Program-made: the position numbers and the translations under genes
Notes under the pieces: generated by a model
Database searches by the model: none
Told to the model about the DNA's origin: nothing
What the model saw: only the letters and a program-made list of their open reading frames with translations
Source of the DNA: Planctomyces sp. SH-PL62
GTDB taxonomy: Bacteria; Planctomycetota; Planctomycetia; Planctomycetales; Planctomycetaceae
Direction of reading: 5' to 3'
DNA length: 50,441 nucleotides
NCBI GenBank assembly: GCA_945893045.1
Contig: CAMDEA010000040.1
Location: forward strand, 1-50,441
Shown: one piece after another, positions 35,373-44,393 of the stretch
How the letters are laid out: the number at the start of each line of letters is the position of its first letter
How positions within the stretch are numbered: the first letter of the stretch is position 1

Positions 35373-37986
35373 AGGGACGGTTCAACAACAAGGTGGCCTC
35401 TTTGGCCGCCGCTGTGCCGGGAAATTGATCGGTGATTTCTTTCAGACGCTGCCGTGCGACCTTGGGATTGCTTTTAAGAAGCTGTTTCGCGAGTTGCAGT
35501 TTTTGGGCGGCCGTCTTTTCGAACTCGCGCTGAAACCATTCGGTCCATTGCTGCGCGGATTTGGCAACTTCCTCCGCCGAGGCGTCTTCCTTCGGCCCGT
35601 GGTCCACCCCTTTCGCCATCTGAACTAGCGTCAGCCGGGCTTCCTGTCGGATTGAGTTTTCAGGATCGCTGAGCAAGTCGATCAGGTAAGAGTTCAGCCG
35701 CAACTTTTTCTGATGAACAACGATGACGGCCGCCCACCTTCGCTCCGCGTTGTCGCTCTTCATGGCCGCGATCAGGAAATCTTGATCGGCGTTACTCACA
35801 TCGGGGAATTTCTTCAGCAAGCGCCAGCGTTTCCAGTCGAGGATCGCGGCATTTGTTGCGGCCTGATTCGCGTTGGGGGCCGGTCCGAAATCGACTCTCT
35901 CCGCGAGTTGCACCAGCGCTTGCCGCGCAAGTTGACGAATTTCCGGCTCGGCATCGGCCAGCAATCCGATCAACGTGTCCGGAACATCCAGACGCTGCGG
36001 AATCGCCGCACTGACTGCCGCCCAGCGTTCGTCCGGATCGTTGCTCACCATTGCCGCGACGACGAGATCTGGCGACAGAGCCACGAATTTGGCCGACAGT
36101 TGTTTCCGTCGCAGCCAGCGTTTCCAGTCGAGGATCGCGGCATTTGTCGCGGCCTGATTCGCGTCGGGAGCTGGTCCGAAATCGAATCTCCCGGCGAGTT
36201 GCACCAGCGCTTTCCGCGCCAGTTGGCGAATCTCCGGTTCGGCATCGGCCAGCATTCCGATCAAGGCGTCTGGAATATCCAGCCGACGCGAAACCGCGGC
36301 ACTGATCGCCGCCCAGCGCTCTTCCGGATCGTTGCTCACCATTGCCGCGACAACGAGGTCTGGCGACAGAGCCTCAGATTTTGCCAGAAGTTGTTTCCGT
36401 CGCAGCCAACCGGACCAGTGTTGGGAAGACAATTCGCATTCGCTCTGATTCGCAGTCTCCGACGGACCGTAATCAATCCCACCGCCCGCCAGTCCTCGCA
36501 GTGCCGACCGGGCCTGTCTGCGCACATCGCGATCGGCATCGCGGATCAATTCGATCAAAGCGCTGGGGATCTCCAACTTTCGCCGGACCGCCATGGTGAC
36601 GGCGGCCAAGCGTTCCGCGGCATCGCTGTCACGGAACGCGGCCACGAGGTCGTCCGGCGGTGCGTTGCGGTACTTCTCCAAGAGTTTTTTGCGATCCAGC
36701 CACTGGCCACCACCTTGGCGTTTATCGTCCTTGCCCATCAGGTAGGCCGCAATGTTTTCCGCATAGCGAATCGTTCCGGCGGTTTCTGTGACAAAGCGGC
36801 CTTGCGACGAGAAGTAGTAACGTGTCCATCCACAATCGACGACGACGCGCTGGCCAGGATCGAGCGAGACGGCAGCCAGGATTTGCCGATCGAAGGCCAG
36901 CAGCACCGTCTGTAAGCGTGACGTTGGTTCGATGTGGCTGATCGTGCGGCCTTCGAAGATGAAATTCACGTCGGTCAGCAGCGGATGAAAGTCCGCGTAA
37001 TGCGTGGCACGGTTGATGATCTCGATACGGGACTTTGAATCACTTCTTCCACCTCGGCCGCTGGAATCTTTTGTTTGTGGAGAGTCTGCGTCCTGGCCCA
37101 ATTTGCGGAAGTCGTCGCGGGTGACGCCGTAGCCACGCACCGCGATGATATTGGCTCCCACGTAGTCTCCGGAAATTTTGGTTTGATAAAGACGTTGGGT
37201 CAGTTCGGTCGCCTCAACCAGATAGGGTGCATTTTCCGCAGCCAGGTACACCCCTTTCCCCGATTGAACGAAGTCGACCACGGCGGCGTAGGCCTTGGCA
37301 TCCATTCCCGAGGTGTGACCGGAAAAAATCCACAGTTGATCGGCGTCATCCAACCATTGCGGCTCGAAGCGAGTTCGCTTCATTTGAATTTCAAAACCCA
37401 AGTCTTTAATCGCGGCCCAGAGTGGGTTATCAGCCGTCAAGACATTCTTCTGCGCTTCGGAGTCCGTGCTCCACACGAGCATTCGCGCACCTGCGAACTC
37501 GTTGGCTTGGGCAAGTCCCAATCCCTTCCCTTCCGGATTACCAAACTGGTTCAGATTCGATTGGGACAAGAGCTTCTGCGCGACAATTGGGAGCGGTTCC
37601 GGCTTGGGGGGCGGTGGTGGCGCTGCCAACTTGTTCCCTCGCGCAACAAAGTCACGCACGGGTTCGGGAGTCTGGGCCAACAGTCGCTTGGGATCGGCTG
37701 TCTCGGTGGGTTCCGCTGGTTCATTTGTCGTCGGAGAGGACGCACCGACGTCTGACTTGGTGTTCAAGCCTGTTGGCGAATCCGGAGCGGATGTGGCCGA
37801 CGATTCGGGACCGCCAATACCGGGATCTAATAGATTCGGTGACTGCTGCTCGGACGCGACTTGCGTCGCTGGGTGCGTTCGATCCCAGGCAGACACTCCC
37901 ACCAAAGCCAAGACGAGCAAGCCGGCCGCTACGGCGTCGCACAGCAGTCGTCCGAGGGGACCGTTTTTCGAGGTGTGGACACTCAC
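35371..37986 (-). CDS. TM-anchored GATase1-like protein with four HEAT-type repeats
   Basis: From a GTG start the product is 871 residues. Residues 11-35 contain the shared anchor (LLCDAVAAGLLVLAL ... WDRTHP). An acidic Pro/Ser/Thr linker runs to about 150, then a GATase1-like region (about 160-430: ARMLVWSTDS, QLWIFSGHTSG, FVQSGKGVYLAAEN, closing YYFSSQGRF). About residues 450-800 contain four HEAT-like repeats of some 95 residues, each with DLVVAAM, ERWAA, LIG-LADAEPEIRQLAR and D-GP; repeats two and three are nearly identical even in DNA. It converges with the secreted repeat gene. The shared anchor ties it to the GTPase block. Confidence 0.65.
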   Translation of the reverse strand: MSVHTSKNGPLGRLLCDAVAAGLLVLALVGVSAWDRTHPATQVASEQQSPNLLDPGIGGPESSATSAPDSPTGLNTKSDVGASSPTTNEPAEPTETADPKRLLAQTPEPVRDFVARGNKLAAPPPPPKPEPLPIVAQKLLSQSNLNQFGNPEGKGLGLAQANEFAGARMLVWSTDSEAQKNVLTADNPLWAAIKDLGFEIQMKRTRFEPQWLDDADQLWIFSGHTSGMDAKAYAAVVDFVQSGKGVYLAAENAPYLVEATELTQRLYQTKISGDYVGANIIAVRGYGVTRDDFRKLGQDADSPQTKDSSGRGGRSDSKSRIEIINRATHYADFHPLLTDVNFIFEGRTISHIEPTSRLQTVLLAFDRQILAAVSLDPGQRVVVDCGWTRYYFSSQGRFVTETAGTIRYAENIAAYLMGKDDKRQGGGQWLDRKKLLEKYRNAPPDDLVAAFRDSDAAERLAAVTMAVRRKLEIPSALIELIRDADRDVRRQARSALRGLAGGGIDYGPSETANQSECELSSQHWSGWLRRKQLLAKSEALSPDLVVAAMVSNDPEERWAAISAAVSRRLDIPDALIGMLADAEPEIRQLARKALVQLAGRFDFGPAPDANQAATNAAILDWKRWLRRKQLSAKFVALSPDLVVAAMVSNDPDERWAAVSAAIPQRLDVPDTLIGLLADAEPEIRQLARQALVQLAERVDFGPAPNANQAATNAAILDWKRWRLLKKFPDVSNADQDFLIAAMKSDNAERRWAAVIVVHQKKLRLNSYLIDLLSDPENSIRQEARLTLVQMAKGVDHGPKEDASAEEVAKSAQQWTEWFQREFEKTAAQKLQLAKQLLKSNPKVARQRLKEITDQFPGTAAAKEATLLLNRP

Positions 37987-38222
37987 AATGACACCTGCGC
38001 AAATTCGTGGCCACGGAACAAGCCGTTCGTGGCTCAGTCAAAGATCCGTGATCGGGTTGCAGGACGCACAGGACGAGTTGGCTCAGATTTGGCTGGATTC
38101 CGACATCCGTGGAGCGGTCACTGTCATGGATCAAACCGATTCTGTCCAATGCTCGCCATTCAACGATCCGTCGCTGGTGCTCAGCGTCGAGATGAGTTTT
38201 CGCTCTTTTTAAGGAGTCCATC
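37987..38222. promoter_or_regulatory. Divergent intergenic region
   Basis: A 236-base gap between the GATase/HEAT gene (-) and the FKBP gene (+) without a supported gene. It should hold promoters for both; the FKBP ribosome site AAGGAG ends it. Confidence 0.4.
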
Positions 38223-38639
38223 GTGATCACATCCGAATCCAAAGACGTTCCGTTTCCCGAACGACCCAAAGGGGCGGGACCAATTGACCAAGACGCCGCG
38301 AAGGGATTCACGGAGACGAAGTCCGGGCTGAGTTACCGCATCCTGCGCCAGGGCACTGGAGCCGCTCCCAAGGCGACCAACACGGTGCGGGTCCACTATC
38401 ACGGTTGGTTGGACAGCGGGAAGGTCTTTGACAGTTCCTACCGGCGCAACGAAGACATTTCCTTTGGTCTGAATCAGGTCATCAAAGGTTGGACCGAAGG
38501 GATGCAGCTTGTCGGTGCCGGCGGCATGATCGAGTTGCAGATCCCGTCGGACCTCGGATACGGCAACCGCGGAGCACCGCCGGATATTCCTCCGAAAGCG
38601 ACGCTGCACTTTCTAGTGGAGTTGATTGAAGTGAGATGA
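38223..38639 (+). CDS. FKBP-type peptidyl-prolyl isomerase
   Basis: This encodes 138 residues from a GTG start with AAGGAG at good spacing. The FKBP domain covers about residues 36-138: VRVHYHGWL, GKVFDSSY, VIKGWTEGMQL, ELQIPSDLGYGNRG and the closing strand ATLHFLVELIEV. Residues of the FKBP active site (Tyr, Phe, Asp, Trp, Tyr) are present. It has no signal peptide, so it should be cytoplasmic. A protein-folding role is typical of the family. It is alone or first in the downstream plus-strand group. Confidence 0.93.
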   Translation: MITSESKDVPFPERPKGAGPIDQDAAKGFTETKSGLSYRILRQGTGAAPKATNTVRVHYHGWLDSGKVFDSSYRRNEDISFGLNQVIKGWTEGMQLVGAGGMIELQIPSDLGYGNRGAPPDIPPKATLHFLVELIEVR

Positions 38640-38759
38640 GCCGGTATGGATTCGTCGGTCGCATGTCGCTCGCCAATCGAACGCTTCTCGCTGGAAGTGA
38701 TCTGTCTGGGTGCTGCGGCACGCGGTGAGGTTGGCTGACAGAAAGATGGGGACAGAAAC

Positions 38760-40688
38760 ATGATCGCTGGACCGTTTCGTTTCGGCATTTTCCTGTCCGC
38801 GTTTTTTCTTTCCGTTCTTCTGCCATGCGCTGCGTCACTGGCCCAGGACGCGATCGTCGCGGAGTTCAAGGCGTGCGATGCGAACGGCGATGGGATGCTC
38901 ACCGAGGCGGAGTATTTGCAGCGGACGGGGCGCGAGCGGGCCGTGTTGCTGCGGGAGTTCAAGGTCTTTGATTTTGATTCGGATGGGCGGATGACTCAGG
39001 CGGAGTTTGTCGCGGTGCCAGTGGGGCAGGCGGATGAATTGCGCGGGAAGGTGCCCGATCCGATCGTGCTGTTGTCGGAGAAGGCATTGCAGGTGCTGAC
39101 CGATCGCTGGGGGCAATGGGACGCCGATGGTGATGGCGCGCTGAATCTCAAAGAGTTCGACGTGGCGAAAGTGGGTCAGCAGGTGCGAGGACTTGGCGCG
39201 GCGAAGTTCAGCGACTGGGATTTGGATCGCGATCAGAAAGTCTCGCGTGACGATGCGAAACAACTGTTGGACATCGCGTTCGGCGTGCGGACTCCGGAGG
39301 GGCAACTGTTGCGTGAGCCGTCCGGGCGTGTCATTGATTGGCGGCTGTTCCGCGTATTCACGCCCGATGGCGAGGGCTTTGTGACGATTGACGCTTACAC
39401 GCGAGCACTCGGCCCGCTGGACGAGGCGGCCAAGCAGCGGTGGATCGAATCGACCGATCGGAATCGCGACGGCAAGTTCGACTTCGCGGAGTTCGCCAAG
39501 AGCGATCATCGCACCGATCCGGTGGCGACGTTTCTGCAACTCGATGCCGATTGGAATGGCCGGTTGACTCCGAAAGAATTGGCCACGCTGACCGCTGACC
39601 AACTGCCGATCGCGGCCTGCATGTTTCCCGGCTTCGACGACGATCACGACGGCGGACTGTCGCTGCGCGAGTACCAACTGACTCCGCTGTGTAATTTTCT
39701 GGCCACTTGGCAAGCGGCTCAGGACACCGACGATGACGGGCTGTTGCAGGCGTCCGAGTTTCGCTTTCATCCGGGAGTCGCGCTCGCGGCTCTGAGCGCC
39801 GAGTACTTCCGGCGGCTCGATGTGAATCAGGATCAGTCGCTGACGCTGACCGAGTTCCCGTTCACGACGACTCATTTGCCTCCGAACGAAATCCGCGCGC
39901 GGTTCGCCGATGGTCGAGTCCTGGCGATCACGATCCCCGATTACCCGACAGTCCTCTCGCCGGAGATTTCGCCCGACGGGAAGTGGGTGGCGGTCGATGG
40001 TTGGAAACGCGGCGAGAACAACACCGCCGCTCACCTGTTGATCGCGAGCTTGGAGACCGACGAAGTTCGCGATCTCGGCATCGGCTGCATTCCACACTGG
40101 TCGGCCGACGGCCGCCGCATCGGGTATTCGAAGTACGGACAAGGGGTGTTCGTTCGCGATTTTGAATTGGACTCCGAAGAGGAATCGATCGACCCTCAAG
40201 GCTGGGCGATTGATTTCTCTCCCGACGGACGCCAGGCCGCGTACGTCCTCAACGGCAACAACTTCGTCATTCGCGACCTCGCCAAGAATGAGAAGCGGAC
40301 TCTCTTCACCGATAACAAACTTTCTTTCCGGTACATCGAGCACAACTTCGCATGGTCTCCCGATTCGCAGCGCATCTGCTTCAAAGGACACCGCGCGGAC
40401 GGCGGCATCGACGTGGGCATCGTGAGCACAACCGGCGGCGATCCGAACCTGCGAGTGCTGTGCGACGCCAAGGATGTCAGCACGGATTTCTCGTGGCTCG
40501 CCGACAAGCGGCTGATGTTCCCGCGCACGCTGGCCGGAGCGACGAAATCACAAATCCACGAAATCGACCCCGACGGCGAAAACGGAAAGCCCTCCGTGCG
40601 CTACGCCAAACAACCCGCCGACCGCAACAATGTCGGAGTCAGTTGGTCTCGCGACGGCAAAACCTTCGTTTACATCAGCACGAGGTGA
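38760..40688 (+). CDS. Secreted EF-hand repeat protein with TolB-like propeller
   Basis: This encodes 642 residues with a signal peptide (1-29). About nine EF-hand-like calcium loops lie between residues 35 and 365, including DANGDGML, DFDSDGRM, DADGDGAL, DRNRDGKF and DTDDDGLL. Three depart from DxDxDG and may not bind metal (DLDRDQ, DADWNG, DVNQDQ). The C-terminal 260 residues are a TolB/PD40-type beta-propeller (ISPDGKWVAV, FSPDGRQAAY, WSPDSQRI, WSRDGKTFVYIS). This fusion is typical of planctomycete secreted proteins. The role is probably calcium-dependent binding outside the cytoplasm. Downstream, a CCACGGAT repeat separates it from the next gene. Confidence 0.88.
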   Translation: MIAGPFRFGIFLSAFFLSVLLPCAASLAQDAIVAEFKACDANGDGMLTEAEYLQRTGRERAVLLREFKVFDFDSDGRMTQAEFVAVPVGQADELRGKVPDPIVLLSEKALQVLTDRWGQWDADGDGALNLKEFDVAKVGQQVRGLGAAKFSDWDLDRDQKVSRDDAKQLLDIAFGVRTPEGQLLREPSGRVIDWRLFRVFTPDGEGFVTIDAYTRALGPLDEAAKQRWIESTDRNRDGKFDFAEFAKSDHRTDPVATFLQLDADWNGRLTPKELATLTADQLPIAACMFPGFDDDHDGGLSLREYQLTPLCNFLATWQAAQDTDDDGLLQASEFRFHPGVALAALSAEYFRRLDVNQDQSLTLTEFPFTTTHLPPNEIRARFADGRVLAITIPDYPTVLSPEISPDGKWVAVDGWKRGENNTAAHLLIASLETDEVRDLGIGCIPHWSADGRRIGYSKYGQGVFVRDFELDSEEESIDPQGWAIDFSPDGRQAAYVLNGNNFVIRDLAKNEKRTLFTDNKLSFRYIEHNFAWSPDSQRICFKGHRADGGIDVGIVSTTGGDPNLRVLCDAKDVSTDFSWLADKRLMFPRTLAGATKSQIHEIDPDGENGKPSVRYAKQPADRNNVGVSWSRDGKTFVYISTR

Positions 40689-40691
40689 TTC

Positions 40692-40750
40692 CCACGGATG
40701 AAGGCCGGTGGATGGATTTGATCCGTGGGCTTGCCATGCCATCCGTGGGC
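40692..40750. repeat. CCCACGGAT inverted repeat
   Basis: CCCACGGATG (40692-40701) pairs with CATCCGTGGG (40741-40750), with an inner GATCCGTGGG copy at 40721-40730. Same family as 49970-50049. Confidence 0.75.
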
Positions 40751-40824
40751 GTCGTCGCCTTCCATAACAGACCGATTGCGATCTGCGGCATCAGTGATTG
40801 TTTTTTCCAAAGAGGTCACAAGCC

Positions 40825-41670
40825 ATGACACCATCACTTCGCAAAGCAATCCTCTTCGCGGGCCTGGCTCTGACCCTCGCGCCGATTCGCGGTCGTGCGG
40901 AGGAGCCGAAAGCTGCCGTCAAAAAAGTCGTCGAAGCGAAACCGGCGGAAGCAAAAGCCGACAAGCCGGCGGAGCCCAAGAAGGCGGCCGATGCGCGCGA
41001 AGCTCAAATTGATGCTCAGGTCCAACAGTGGGTCGGTCAATTTTCGCAGCAGTACCGGCCAATCCTCACCACGGAACTCAACTTCATTCGGCAGATTTGC
41101 GAACTCACTCCGGAACAACGTCCGAAGATCAAAGCGGCGGGCGAAGCCAGTTTGAAAGAGGCCGCACTCAAGATGGCCGAACTTCAGGGAGGCCAGATGC
41201 GCGGCGTCTTCCGCGCACAAAAAGAACAGCCGAACCCGCAGCGGACCATTCGCGAATCCATCGCGAAGGTGTTGCAGGACACGCTGACTCCCGAACAAAT
41301 GGCGAAGTACAAGGCCGCGGCGACGCAGCGCGCCGCCCTTCGCAAACGAGCCGCCATCCGTTGCGTCGTCGCCCGTCTCGACGGCACCTTGTGTCTGACC
41401 GCCGACCAGCGAGACAAGATCACTCAGTCAATCACTGACGGATGGCAAGACAAATGGGAGCAATGGCTGATGCTGTCCATCTACGGTGACCAATACTTCC
41501 CGCAGGTGCCGGACCAACATGTCGTGACGCATCTCGATGCCGATCAAAAGTCGGTGTGGAGCGGCCTGCAAAAAGTCGACTTCGGCTACTACGGCGGAGG
41601 CGGCATCGCGGAAGCGGACGACGGTTGGTGGGGCGATGCACCCGCCAAAGCCGACGCTCCGAAGCAATAG
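40825..41670 (+). CDS. Secreted helical protein with Gly/Trp-rich tail, unknown
   Basis: From ATG 40825 (AGAGG upstream; an earlier in-frame ATG at 40798 is less likely) the product is 281 residues. A signal peptide (1-25) is followed by an Ala/Lys/Glu-rich stretch, then a helical domain with two similar segments, ICELTPEQRPKIKAAGE and LCLTADQRDKITQSI, reminiscent of Spy/CpxP-like periplasmic helices. The tail is Gly/Trp/Asp-rich (YYGGGGIAEADDGWWG). It was not assigned to a family. It follows the EF-hand gene in the same direction. Confidence 0.6.
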   Translation: MTPSLRKAILFAGLALTLAPIRGRAEEPKAAVKKVVEAKPAEAKADKPAEPKKAADAREAQIDAQVQQWVGQFSQQYRPILTTELNFIRQICELTPEQRPKIKAAGEASLKEAALKMAELQGGQMRGVFRAQKEQPNPQRTIRESIAKVLQDTLTPEQMAKYKAAATQRAALRKRAAIRCVVARLDGTLCLTADQRDKITQSITDGWQDKWEQWLMLSIYGDQYFPQVPDQHVVTHLDADQKSVWSGLQKVDFGYYGGGGIAEADDGWWGDAPAKADAPKQ

Positions 41671-41679
41671 ATTTCGGGA

Positions 41680-41998
41680 GTCCCAAGTTTGACGCGATGA
41701 GGTCCGTGTTTACTCCGAAGGAGTTGTACCACATACCCCAGGGTTGCTCGCGAAGCGAGCTACCCTGGGAAGGAGAGCCAAACCAAATCTGTACCCCGAA
41801 GGGGTTCCGTCACACGAAATTCGCGAAGGCCGCAACCCCTTCGGGTTAGAAATTGCGATGTGCTGCGATCCCAGGGTAGCCGCGAAGCGCGGCAACCCTT
41901 GTATCTCTTGCATCTCATCACGAACAAAGAAAACTGCTGGGCCATGAGACACAACTCCCTCGGAGTAAAGACAAATGCAAAGTGATCAAACTTGGAAT
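41680..41998. repeat. Nested 320-bp palindrome, MITE-like
   Basis: Three shells of inverted repeats: outer CCAAGTTTGA...TTTACTCCGAAGGAGTTGT (from 41690) with its imperfect complement ending near 41996; middle CCCAGGGTTGC/CTACCCTGGG units at about 41739-41771 and 41871-41902; inner ACCCCGAAGGGGTT / AACCCCTTCGGG. It fills most of the gap 41671-42101. No gene is present in the gap. Confidence 0.75.
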
Positions 41999-42101
41999 TA
42001 CTGAATGACGGTCTTATGTGTAAACCCAAGAAGTCCTCGTAGAAATCCGTTTCACCGTCCCCGATCGAGACCAGTGCGATCAGCGAGAATGAGTTGACGC
42101 C

Positions 42102-42848
42102 ATGACGCTTGATCAACGGAAATCACCAGATGCTCTCCACCCTCCTGTCCCACCGCATGTTGTCGCCATCAGCGGCATGATCTTCTCTACGCTATTCATC
42201 GCCAGCCTGGTGTGTGTGCGGATCGCGGTCCCCGCCGATCCGGCGGAGCCGGGCCTTTGGCTCACCGACCCGACTTTCCGGAGTTGGGTCCGCTTCGCGC
42301 TGAAGCTGATTCCCTTCACGGGAATCGCCTTCCTCTGGTTCATGGCCGTGCTGCGCAACCGAGTCGGTGGGCTCGAAGATCGGTTCTTCGCGACAGTGTT
42401 CTTCGGCAGCGGGTTGCTGTTTGTCGCGATGCTGTTTGTGGCTGCGGCCGTTTCACACGGGCTGCTGGATACGTTCGTCATCAAGGGCAACCTCCCGGCC
42501 CAGAGCGATGCGTATGCCGTCGGTCGAGCAATGGCCTACGCGCTCATGAACACGTTCGCCGTGAAGATGGCGGCCGTGTTCATGATCGTTACCTCCTCGA
42601 TCGGTCTCCGGACGGCGGTTTTTCCACGCTGGATGGCATTCGTCGGCTACGCGCTGGCCTTGGTGATGTTGCTGACGATCACCGACTTCGCCTGGATCGC
42701 GCTGGTCTTCCCGGCGTGGGTGTTTCTCTTGAGCACGTATATCCTGGTCTCCGACCTCGGCGAAGGACGCCAATTGGCCACGAGCATCGAATCAAAAGGA
42801 CCGCACGAGGGCACCCCGGAAAGTGACTCAGCAAATGAGGAATCATGA
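42102..42848 (+). CDS. Six-TM membrane protein, unknown
   Basis: This encodes 248 residues with about six hydrophobic helices (from VVAISGMIFSTLFIASLVCV near residue 20 to IALVFPAWVFLLSTYILV near 215) and a charged C-terminal tail. No enzymatic motif is visible. The stop overlaps the next gene start (ATGA, 42845-42848), which indicates translational coupling with the DUF2252 gene; the two products may act together. Confidence 0.7.
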   Translation: MTLDQRKSPDALHPPVPPHVVAISGMIFSTLFIASLVCVRIAVPADPAEPGLWLTDPTFRSWVRFALKLIPFTGIAFLWFMAVLRNRVGGLEDRFFATVFFGSGLLFVAMLFVAAAVSHGLLDTFVIKGNLPAQSDAYAVGRAMAYALMNTFAVKMAAVFMIVTSSIGLRTAVFPRWMAFVGYALALVMLLTITDFAWIALVFPAWVFLLSTYILVSDLGEGRQLATSIESKGPHEGTPESDSANEES

Positions 42849-44365
42849 TGGCTAAGAAGACATTCGCAGTGAACGCGAGCGAGACCGAACTCGGTGATCA
42901 ACCATTAGCGCGAACCGCGGCAGTTCGTGATCTGGAAGGACTGCGCGAGTTCTGGCAGACGACGGCGGCGTATGATCCACTGCGAACGTTGGATTCGTGG
43001 GAGACTCGGTACGAGCGGGGCAAGGCTTTGCGAGAGCAGACGCCGCGCGAGTCGCACGCGGCATGGACGCCGTCGGTGGATCGAGTGGACCCGGTCGCAA
43101 CCGTGCTGGCCGGCAATGTCGGCCGTGAGGAAAGTTTGATCCCGCTGCGTATGGGACGCATGGCGGAATCGCCGTTTGCGTTCTTGCGCGGAGCGTGCGC
43201 GGTCATGGCGGGCGACTTGGCCTGCACGCCGATCAGTGGGCCGCAGGTCGTCATCAACGGCGACGCGCACATCAACAACTTCGGGCTGTATGGGACTCCG
43301 CAGCGGGATGTCGTGGTCGATATCAACGACTTCGACGAGGCCACGATCGGGCCGTGGGAGTGGGATTTGAAGCGGCTGGTCGCCAGCGTGAATGTGGCCG
43401 GCCGCGAGAACGGACTCGACGCGGACGAGCGGCGCGCGGCCGTGATGCGCTGCGTCGGGGGTTATTCGTTGAACGCTCAGCGGTTGATGAGTTTTGGAAT
43501 CTTGGAGACCTGGTCGCTATTCGCCTACGCGGACCTCGCGCGGCACGAAGCCACTCTCAAGCAGTTGGGAGTTCAGATCGGCAACAAGTTCAAAGCGGTC
43601 GTCAAGAAGGTGCTGGCGAAGGCTCAACGGACGAGCAACGCAACGCTCTTGGAAAAGTTCGCACGGCGGCAGGCGGACGGTGGTTGGCGGTTCGTCGAAG
43701 ACCCGCCGATCCTGACGAGCCTCGACGAGACCACGAAGCAAACGGTAATCGCGTCGCTGACCGAGTACTCCGAGACGCTGCCGCCGGAGTACCGCATCAT
43801 GCTGCATCGCTACTCAGTCGCGGATGTGTGTCATCGCGTGGTCGGCGTCGGCAGCGTCGGGACGCGCGCGTATCTCGTGTTGCTGTTCGGCAACGGCGAC
43901 GACGATCCGCTGTTCCTGCAAGTCAAAGAGGCGGTTGCACCGGCTCACACGCCCTACTTGCCGCCCGTCGTTTTTCGCGTCAACCACGAGGGTTTCCGAG
44001 TGGTCCGAACTCAGCGGGCGTTGCAATCGCTCGGCGATCCATTGCTCGGCTACACAACCATCGACGGCCGGCACTACTTCGTGCGGCAGATGAAAAACCT
44101 CAAGGCGTCGATGCCGATCGAATTCCTTTCCGGTGAACCGTTCGAGTTCTGGGGCTGGGTCTGCGGAGTACTGCTGGCTCGCTCGCACGCTCGCACCGGC
44201 GACATCGCCAAGATCGCGGGCTACATCGGTAAGTCTGACGCCTTCGCCACCGCGCTCGCCGACTTCGCGGAAGCCTACGGCGACCAAACCGAAAGGGACC
44301 ACGCGGCCCTTGTCGAAGCCGTCCGATCAGGACGCGTCGAGGCAATCCATGAGGACGATCATTGA
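42845..44365 (+). CDS. DUF2252 family protein
   Basis: This encodes 506 residues, normal for DUF2252. Family signatures: RMGRMAESPFAFLRGA near residue 100, INGDAHINNFGLYGTP, VDINDFDEATIGPWEWDLKRL, YLVLLFGNGDDD-LFLQVKEA and a C-terminal GWVCGVLLARSHARTGD. The family is related to kinase-like folds, with GDxHxxNF and DFDE corresponding to catalytic and metal sites, but its reaction is not established. It is cytoplasmic, coupled by start/stop overlap to the six-TM gene and followed closely by the DUF4239-like gene. Confidence 0.9.
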   Translation: MMAKKTFAVNASETELGDQPLARTAAVRDLEGLREFWQTTAAYDPLRTLDSWETRYERGKALREQTPRESHAAWTPSVDRVDPVATVLAGNVGREESLIPLRMGRMAESPFAFLRGACAVMAGDLACTPISGPQVVINGDAHINNFGLYGTPQRDVVVDINDFDEATIGPWEWDLKRLVASVNVAGRENGLDADERRAAVMRCVGGYSLNAQRLMSFGILETWSLFAYADLARHEATLKQLGVQIGNKFKAVVKKVLAKAQRTSNATLLEKFARRQADGGWRFVEDPPILTSLDETTKQTVIASLTEYSETLPPEYRIMLHRYSVADVCHRVVGVGSVGTRAYLVLLFGNGDDDPLFLQVKEAVAPAHTPYLPPVVFRVNHEGFRVVRTQRALQSLGDPLLGYTTIDGRHYFVRQMKNLKASMPIEFLSGEPFEFWGWVCGVLLARSHARTGDIAKIAGYIGKSDAFATALADFAEAYGDQTERDHAALVEAVRSGRVEAIHEDDH

Positions 44366-44393
44366 CTAGGCCACCAACATTAAGAGACACATC

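Noticed and set aside
38835..40391. 518-codon open frame on the minus strand
   Set aside because: Antisense to the EF-hand/propeller gene, which has clear motifs; the antisense product is low-complexity Arg/Leu-rich.
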